Source of the DNA: Salticus scenicus
Lineage: Eukaryota; Arthropoda; Arachnida; Araneae; Salticidae
Assembly: GCA_963930645.1 (NCBI GenBank)
Contig: OZ005660.1
Coordinates: 199,910,927 to 199,974,926, forward strand
DNA: 64,000 nt
Direction of reading: 5' to 3'
Shown here piece after piece: positions 58,129 to 64,000 of the stretch. The notes below the pieces were generated by a model. The model was not told the origin of the DNA. It ran no database searches and saw only the letters and a list, made by a program, of their open reading frames with translations. Position numbers and translations under genes: made by a program. How positions within the stretch are numbered: position 1 is the first letter of the stretch; each line of letters opens with the position of its first letter.

Positions 58129-59150
58129 TTTGAAGGAAATGTCTTTACATGTTTTTTTCTTGCTTTAGGAAAATTGACGACTTTCTCACTATATGTCACT
58201 GGACACTTTTCACGGTCTTTCAATAACTTTGCCATTAGTTGACTAGAATCTTTAGGTAGATTTTTCAAGAGCTTGAATGCACCCAAAGTAGTCGCAAAAA
58301 GTTCTTCCTTCAATTGTTTTTCATAAGTTAAGCATTTTCCAGATAATTGCATAAGATCTAATTTATTTTTCTGCAATTCAGCTGTCAACTGATCAAATTT
58401 AGCATTGGAAATTTTTTCTTTCTCTTCAAGAATATTAAGCAGGTAATCTAACTTGGAATTAATGATACTAATTTCATTCTTTTCTTCAACATACTTTTCA
58501 TTTTAAAGAGAAGTTTCATTTTCTTTACTTTTCATTCGCAAGAGTTTTTCTTCCATTTTATTGATTTGATTAGATAGCTTAAGATTTTCAATTCTAGTGT
58601 TTTCTAATTCTTATTTGTAATTATTCTTTTCAACATTCAGAATTCCTAACTGATTTAGATAATTCTTCTTTTCACTTTGTGAATCAAGACGAAGAATTTT
58701 TAACTGATTTTCAAACTTTTCTTTCTCTTGAATTTTTTCATTTATCTGCTTTTCATATTCTAAGCATTTTTTATTCAGATAATCATCTATTTCAGCTTTT
58801 AGTTCATCCATCACAAAATTAGAGTCTTCATTTTTCTGTTTAAGGTCTTTCAAGGCATTATTTAGTTCCAAATAATTTTTAGTAGTATGTTCCAACTCTT
58901 CAGTAAGTTTTTTATTTTCAAGAGACAGTTCTTGTTCTTTAATTTTCTTTTCCTCGATCTCCCCTTTTAAACATATGATTTCATTTAACAATCTGAAATT
59001 TTCAGTTTTGAGATGGTCAAAATTTATTTTCTCTTTAAGAACATCTTCATTTTCTATTTTATTTTGATTTTCTTTGATATCCTGCAGTTCTTCAACAAAC
59101 ACTTTTGGAGAGGTTTTATTGAGTTCTGGCCATGAAAATTCTGGCAAGAT
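58125..59150 (-). pseudogene. Coiled-coil region inside the LTR element
   Basis: One frame of ~342 codons broken by only two single-base stops (after ..VEKNNYK near 58611 and after ..KENETSL near 58503). Highly charged, Glu/Lys/Leu/Asn-rich with heptad-like spacing and no enzyme motif. It occupies the position where RT fingers and palm should be, between protease and RT thumb. Either a domain specific to this lineage or captured host sequence. I do not recognise a parent gene. Confidence 0.65.
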
Positions 59151-59309
59151 TTCTCCTACCTCTTCAGTTTTTTTTCATCTTCAGATTTGCTTTTAATCAA
59201 TTTTTGGTCAAAATGAGCAAAATTTTTATTTTGAATATTTTTTGCATTCTTAAAAATTTCTTAGGATTTCTTGTTTGTTCTGAATTTAGCTTAGACACTT
59301 GTACATTTT

Positions 59310-59691
59310 CTTTTGATTTGCAATCTTTGAGCATTGCAGCAGTTTTATTTCCTAACAAATACTTGTCACTATAAAAGGAATTTTATAGGACAGCTGCGTT
59401 AGTTTTTAAGTGTCCCATTTTACGATCCAATTCAACTTCTGCAAGTGGAAAACATATAGAATTAACTTTTAATGGAGTCCTAATATACATTTTCTCATTT
59501 GTGTACATATATGGTTTCACATACTTGCTGCTGATTAGATCACTTGAAGCACCAGTATCTCGAATTATCTTCATCTCAACCAAATTCACTTTACCTAAAC
59601 AAGTATAAGGTGTCATTGATTCATCAGAACCTGCCTCAGCTATAATGTGTGAGATAAATTCTTCATTTTTCTTTAATTTCTCATACTGAGG
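59310..59691 (-). pseudogene. Aspartic protease of the LTR element
   Basis: Contains the catalytic DTGA motif (IIRDTGASSDLIS) at ~59559, then KVNSICFPLAEVELD and LLGNKTA further on. In frame with the gag C-terminus but separated from it by a TGA. A second stop follows LKTNAAVL at 59383. Confidence 0.75.
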
Positions 59692-60750
59692 TCAAAGATG
59701 ATTAGTAGAACCACATTCGTAGCAACGAGCAATTTTTCTTTTATCAAATTCTTTATTTCTTTGATTTTCTTGGGATGTTTCAGGTTTTGCATGAAATTTC
59801 GGCTTCACATCTTTTCTATTATCCTCAGACTTATCATCACAAAAGTTTCCACTTTGGTTACGAAAGCTGGAAAAGTTCTTTTTGGGCAAATCCTTCTTTT
59901 TGAAACTTTCTCTAATACTCTCAAACTCATCTAACTTTTCAGCTAAGTCTAAAGGTGTTGTAAAGGTAAGCCAACTTTCAATAAAATGTTCTCCCACATC
60001 AGCAGGCACTCGAAACTTCAACTGCTCAGTCACTATTAGACCTTTCAGCTGTTGAAAATTCACTATCTTTAATTCTGTGAGCCACTCCGTAAAATAACTA
60101 GTAAGTTCTTGGGCGTAATTTCTCCAAGATTTTTCGGGTGTTTTATGATGCTTATAGAAACACTGTTTTAATTTTTCGCTGTTCAATTTATATCTTTCCA
60201 TGATGAGATTCTTAAAAAATAATAATTTGTAACATCGGTTGGAGACTCTCTGGCCAACATATTGGAAAGTTCTGGCGGTAAAACTGCTAACAAGTAGGCC
60301 ACACAATCCTTTTTTGGAACTCGTGCCATCTCCGCTCTTCCTTCAAAATTTACTAAATATAAACCCATTTCGTCATGTTTCTCTTAAAATCTTGGGGCAA
60401 TTTGAGTTAGCTGTATTCTTGGAACCGATTCAGCCATTTTTTTCTGGTTCTGATATTCTTTCAGGATTTTCTTTTGAAATTTCCAATTTCTTTAATTGAA
60501 TCTCATATTGTTGAGTTTCTTGGGTCATTCTTTCCTCTCTTTCTTCTCGCCTTATTCTCTCTTCTTCTTGAATTTTTTTATCTTCAAGAAGCCTTTCCAA
60601 TATTAATTTTACTTCTTCCTCATTGTAGGACTTGTTAGCCAAAATTAATTTTTTTATGTCAATAACTCTACTGGAAGAATCTACTTCTACCCCGATCTCC
60701 TCGCAAATCTGAATCAATTCATGTGTCCTAGCCCTGGCCAAAAATGCCAT
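59692..60750 (-). pseudogene. gag of the LTR element
   Basis: Starts at ATG 60750 (MAFLARARTHEL) with a SAP-like helical region, then a Glu/Arg-rich coil. The capsid-like part continues in two frames (DEMGLYLVNFEGRAEMARVP; then NSEKLKQCFYKHHKTPEKSW ... PLDLAEKLDEFE). It ends in a zinc knuckle CYECGSTNHL broken by TGA, with the last expected Cys read as Tyr. At least two frameshifts. Capsid and RNA-binding roles are inferred from the family. Confidence 0.8.
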
Positions 60751-60849
60751 ATTTGGAGACCCCAAACAAAACCAGAATGCTCTCAAAATATTAAAACGAT
60801 AATAAGATATAAACAAATAAAATAATCAGAAAAGTTTTTTTTTTTTTTT

Positions 60850-61111
60850 TCCCTTTCTATTACCGCTTTTTTTTTTCCAAAAACAATCAAACACACAAAA
60901 AATAACATAATAAGGGTAATTAACCTTTGTAATTATTATTATTTTTTTAAATAATATCTAAACCAGTTAATGGTATCTGTAACTTACGAAAAATAATTTA
61001 TTTTTGCTTATTTAAAAGAACACTTTGTCCAAAAAAAAGAGAATATCTGAAATGTACTGCATAAATTAATATTATACTATTTCAAATGCAAGTTTAAAAG
61101 AATTTCATACT

Positions 61112-61152
<41 letters not shown>

Positions 61153-62285
61153 GAACACTTCTATATATATATATATATTTCTTTCATATAAAAAAAAACA
61201 CTTTTCTTTTTAAAGAACAGAATATATTAACATTTTCAAATTTCTTTTATTAAATAAATCATATATTCTAAAAGAATACTCAAAACAATATTTTTAACCA
61301 AGTATGTACTTATGCCAAGTACTACTCGTTTAATACACAATCATTATTTCATTTCACTAAAATAAATCAATTTATTTGCAAAACCATTTAATTCTTTTTG
61401 CACACATAATATTTCTCAGCAAACAGAATAATTGATATTTTAAGTAAGTTCAATCAAAACTGGATTTAAGTAACATAAATTACCATAGTAATTATTATGT
61501 AAAACATGCATCTAATTATTAAACATTTCATTTGAAACCAATTAAACAATTTTACTTCAAAACGAAACTAAAATATTTTGTTCCAAACAAAAACAGAATC
61601 ATTTTACATGAAAACAAAAACTAAATGATTTTTTATTTTTATTTTTCATTCACTCTTTTTTTTTTATTATTATTTATTTATTTCTCAAAGCCCTAAAAAG
61701 GAATATTTATTCTTCAATTTCCTTTAAATGCAGAACAAACTTTTTATTTAAACAACTTTGTTCTTAAAAATTACAGCTCTTTTTAAATAGAAATTCTTTG
61801 TACAATAATCCAATTTAGCTATCCTAAAATATTCTTATTAGGAATATATCACTAAACAAAAGAAAAAATATATATATTTATTTATATCTCGCTGATTCAT
61901 TAACTTTATTTATTTTCTTTTTTCAAAATACATCGACAAAAAAAAAAAAAAAAGAAAGATTTCCTTCTTTTTTTATTTCTTTTAAAAAACGGATGATCAG
62001 TTTAATATATATTTTTCTCTACAAATAATAATTTATCTTAAAATAATGCTTTTACTAAATAAATAGGGATAAGCAAGGCTATGGTGTACTTCACTCGCGA
62101 TTAAATACATAATGCAAATTAAAGTACTTTTTAAAAAAATATTTTCTCACGTCCTATAGAAGGACTGAGGTGTATTATTATTTTCAAATCATAAAGCGCT
62201 ATTTCATACATAAATGGCACTTACCCCTTTAGTAGCGCATCTTTGTAGCGTAGATCGAATTCTATGAGGTGCCACCAAACTACGA
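60850..62285. other. AT-rich leader of the LTR element
   Basis: Between the 5' LTR and gag. T-runs (61113-61148), short TA tract, no coding sequence or element ends seen. Confidence 0.45.
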
Positions 62286-62288
62286 CTG

Positions 62289-62606
62289 TGATGTATCGAA
62301 GGCTGGAAATCATGAAGAGGCGATCTTTTTTTTTCGAGAAATTTATTTAATTCTCGTTTTACAAACACGATACGACACAGACACATCTAACATAAATAAA
62401 ACACGTAAATATTTCACATAATTTAAAATTAACTTTGAATTTCCACTCCTCCAAATAAACAATGACCGGGACTCAAACCTGGTGTTTACACTTCTAGGCG
62501 TTGCATCATTCACTGTCTAAAACAAACTCAAAGTCTCTCTTCAAATCGAAAGTTTTTCTCTGCGCTGGACAAACAGCGCCCTCTAGTAAGTCTTAAAGTC
62601 ATTATA
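62289..62606 (-). repeat. 5' LTR
   Basis: Same sequence as 56838-57154 with scattered substitutions. The terminal TG has become TA. The divergence seen suggests a moderately old insertion. Confidence 0.8.
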
Positions 62607-62991
62607 GTTTTTATTGATTTTTTTTTTTTTTTTTTTTTTTTCTGGGCACAAATCGCCTCAAATATCCTCCTTCCTACAAATGCTCGTGTTTTAGAACTTT
62701 CTACCTTTGTAGCTTCTCAGGTCAGAAGACATTTAACGGTTAAAATAACACTAGTCGACAAAAAAAAATTGGGGAGGGGGGGTAACAGAAATGAAATTAA
62801 CTATTTTCAACTAATTATGTAGTGCAGAATTAAAAAATAATAGTGAAAAATCTGTAACACGTACAGTTTTTTTTGTTATGATTATTTAATCTGTACACAA
62901 AGCAATGTACAAAAGTCTTTAGAAGACATGCATTATTACTATCAATTATATTAATTATATTAATTTAGCATGGAATACTGTTAATATGGAG

Positions 62992-63113
62992 ACAAACTAA
63001 GTAGAACATAAAAATATGAAAAATACAGTAAATGCTTGAATTGTTATTATTTGTAATTTTAAAACCAAAATACAAAAAATAGGCTTTTTTACGTCTTGTG
63101 TTAATTGTCTGCC
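62992..63113. repeat. 122-bp segment copied 0.36 kb downstream (source)
   Basis: ACAAACTAAGTAGAACATAA ... AATTGTCTGCC reappears at 63468-63788 in the same orientation, there split by a MITE. One mismatch noticed (TGCTTGAATT / TGATTGAATT). Confidence 0.85.
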
Positions 63114-63370
63114 ATGTGATTTTAACATGAATAGTTCACAAATACAGAAAGAAAAACTTATCGGGTACGGTTTTACAAGTTCTACACTGAAAACTTGCCA
63201 TTTTGAACATGAAACTTTAACTATAAAACAGCACAATCATACTTAACAAAGAATACCTGTTAACTAGAATACCAGAAAAAAAAAACATATAAGGTACGAA
63301 TACAGGGTTGCCAGCAGAGAGGATGGCCAGGAGGCAGGGTTGATAGCACTAAAGGTTACCATGTGTGATA

Positions 63371-63902
63371 CAGTCGGCAGCAAAAGTATCTGAGCACTAG
63401 CAATAATCCCTGTCTAAAAAAGTTCACTTAATACTGCTTTGTTAAATAAATCCTTGTCGAGTCATGTACAAACTAAGTAGAACATAAAAATATGAAAAAT
63501 ACAGTAAATGATTGAATTGCAGAGCTGCCAACCTAATCCGGCAAATTGTTAACGCCTATTGAAAAACGCCCCTTTTTCTACACCACTTAATTTTTAGAGT
63601 ATTTGTTTTCTTCATTCATCATAAATATATTTGAAGAGAATTACTCTAAAAATTAAGTGGTGTAGAAAAAGGGGCGGTACTAACAATTTGCCGGATTTGG
63701 TTGGCAGCTCTGGAATTGTTATTATTTGTAATTTTAAAACCAAAATACAAAAAATAGGCTTTTTTACGTCTTGTGTTAATTGTCTGCCTAAGTCAGTCTA
63801 AGAACATGATTAGACTAGGATTTATTCAACAAAATAGTATTAAATGTACTTTTTTGATATCAGAATTATTGACTAGTGCTCGGATAATTTCGCTGTCGAC
63901 TG
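63371..63902. mobile_element. Tc1-type MITE (family D) carrying filler in its loop
   Basis: CAGTCGGCAGCAAAAGTATC ... CGCTGTCGACTG with TA at 63369-63370 and 63903-63904. The normal ~213 bp hairpin is interrupted at its centre by the copied segment 63468-63788. Confidence 0.8.
63520..63712. mobile_element. Family B MITE with GAATTG duplication
   Basis: CAGAGCTGCCAACCTAATCC ... GGATTTGGTTGGCAGCTCTG flanked by GAATTG (63514-63519 and 63713-63718). The uninterrupted segment at 62992-63113 has GAATTG once, giving an empty site in the same window. Confidence 0.92.
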
Positions 63903-64000
63903 TATTGTAAAAATCATAAAAAACAGTGAAATTTGCCATTTTCTGATACTTTAACAAAAAAAAAAATGGAAGAAACATGGTTGTCGGGACTCTGAGTTGC

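Larger units (their letters stand above)
56838..62606 (-). mobile_element. Ty3/gypsy LTR retrotransposon, degenerate
   Basis: Two ~317 bp direct repeats (56838-57154 and 62289-62606) flank gag, protease and RT remnants on the minus strand. Each LTR contains AATAAA. A purine tract, GAAGGGAGGAGG, lies directly before the 3' LTR (57155-57172 reversed). GTTTT flanks both sides (56832-56836 and 62607-62611). RT palm, most of RNase H and integrase are missing. The leader between the 5' LTR and gag is ~1.5 kb, AT-rich and unexplained. The primer-binding site is uncertain (TGGTGGCACC ~12 bases inside the 5' LTR is a candidate). Confidence 0.82.
55998..62748. mobile_element. Foldback element split by an LTR retrotransposon
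   Basis: Outer ends TTATTTTAACCGTTAAATGT, CTTCTCACCTGAGGAGCTAC.. (55998) and the inverted copy ending at 62748 (GTAGCTTCTCAGGTCAGAAG, ACATTTAACGGTTAAAATAA). Inside, 56137-56420 and ~56540-56826 are inverted copies around ~56480. Removing the LTR element leaves a ~0.98 kb palindromic unit. No coding sequence of its own. Confidence 0.75.

Overview
The window is AT-rich, repeat-dominated eukaryotic DNA with no recognisable multi-exon host gene. An arthropod, most likely a spider or other arachnid, is inferred from three things: the Ty3/gypsy gag, whose N-terminal SAP-like helices followed by a Glu/Arg-rich coil I remember from spider elements; arthropod-type TATA + TCAGT core promoters; and the density of Tc1/mariner-, piggyBac- and hAT-like debris. 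No database was consulted.

0-16 kb: two intronless C2H2 zinc-finger genes (82-969 and 1733-2770, both +) start with the same MDLSE and, where it can be seen, share one promoter architecture. Most of this pair is repeated in inverted, almost identical form at 9276-11302, where one copy is frameshifted and the other truncated into a minisatellite. The 7.25 kb spacer holds the 3' half of gene 2, small hairpin elements and two members of a dispersed 'head hairpin' family (family A). At 11.6-15.1 kb lies diverged higher-order repeat DNA with seven copies of a tRNA-type B-box motif.

16-38 kb: nested transposable elements: family A copies, Tc1-like elements (one structurally complete, 26913-28597), a mariner transposase pseudogene (33.4-34.2 kb), two tRNA-type SINEs, piggyBac-like TTAA elements, and a large family of hairpin MITEs (family B) that make 6-bp target duplications. 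A tRNA-Ala 5' half sits between 11-bp direct repeats at 28.85 kb.

38-50 kb: mostly unannotatable AT-rich sequence. The exceptions are a 62-bp near-identical direct repeat (40.3 and 45.4 kb), a duplicated inverted motif at 41.4 kb and a few hairpin elements.

50-64 kb: a pogo-like element (50295-51538) inside a Tc1-type MITE, more family A copies, a second copy of the TA-flanked family C element, and a degenerate Ty3/gypsy LTR retrotransposon (about 56838-62606, minus strand). The retrotransposon lies inside one arm of a foldback element, has lost its RT core and integrase, and carries a long coiled-coil region between protease and RT thumb. The right end holds a Tc1-type MITE whose loop contains a copy of a segment found about 0.4 kb upstream, itself split by a family B MITE.

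The only plausible functional genes are the two zinc-finger genes on the left. Everything else is mobile-element sequence in various stages of decay.
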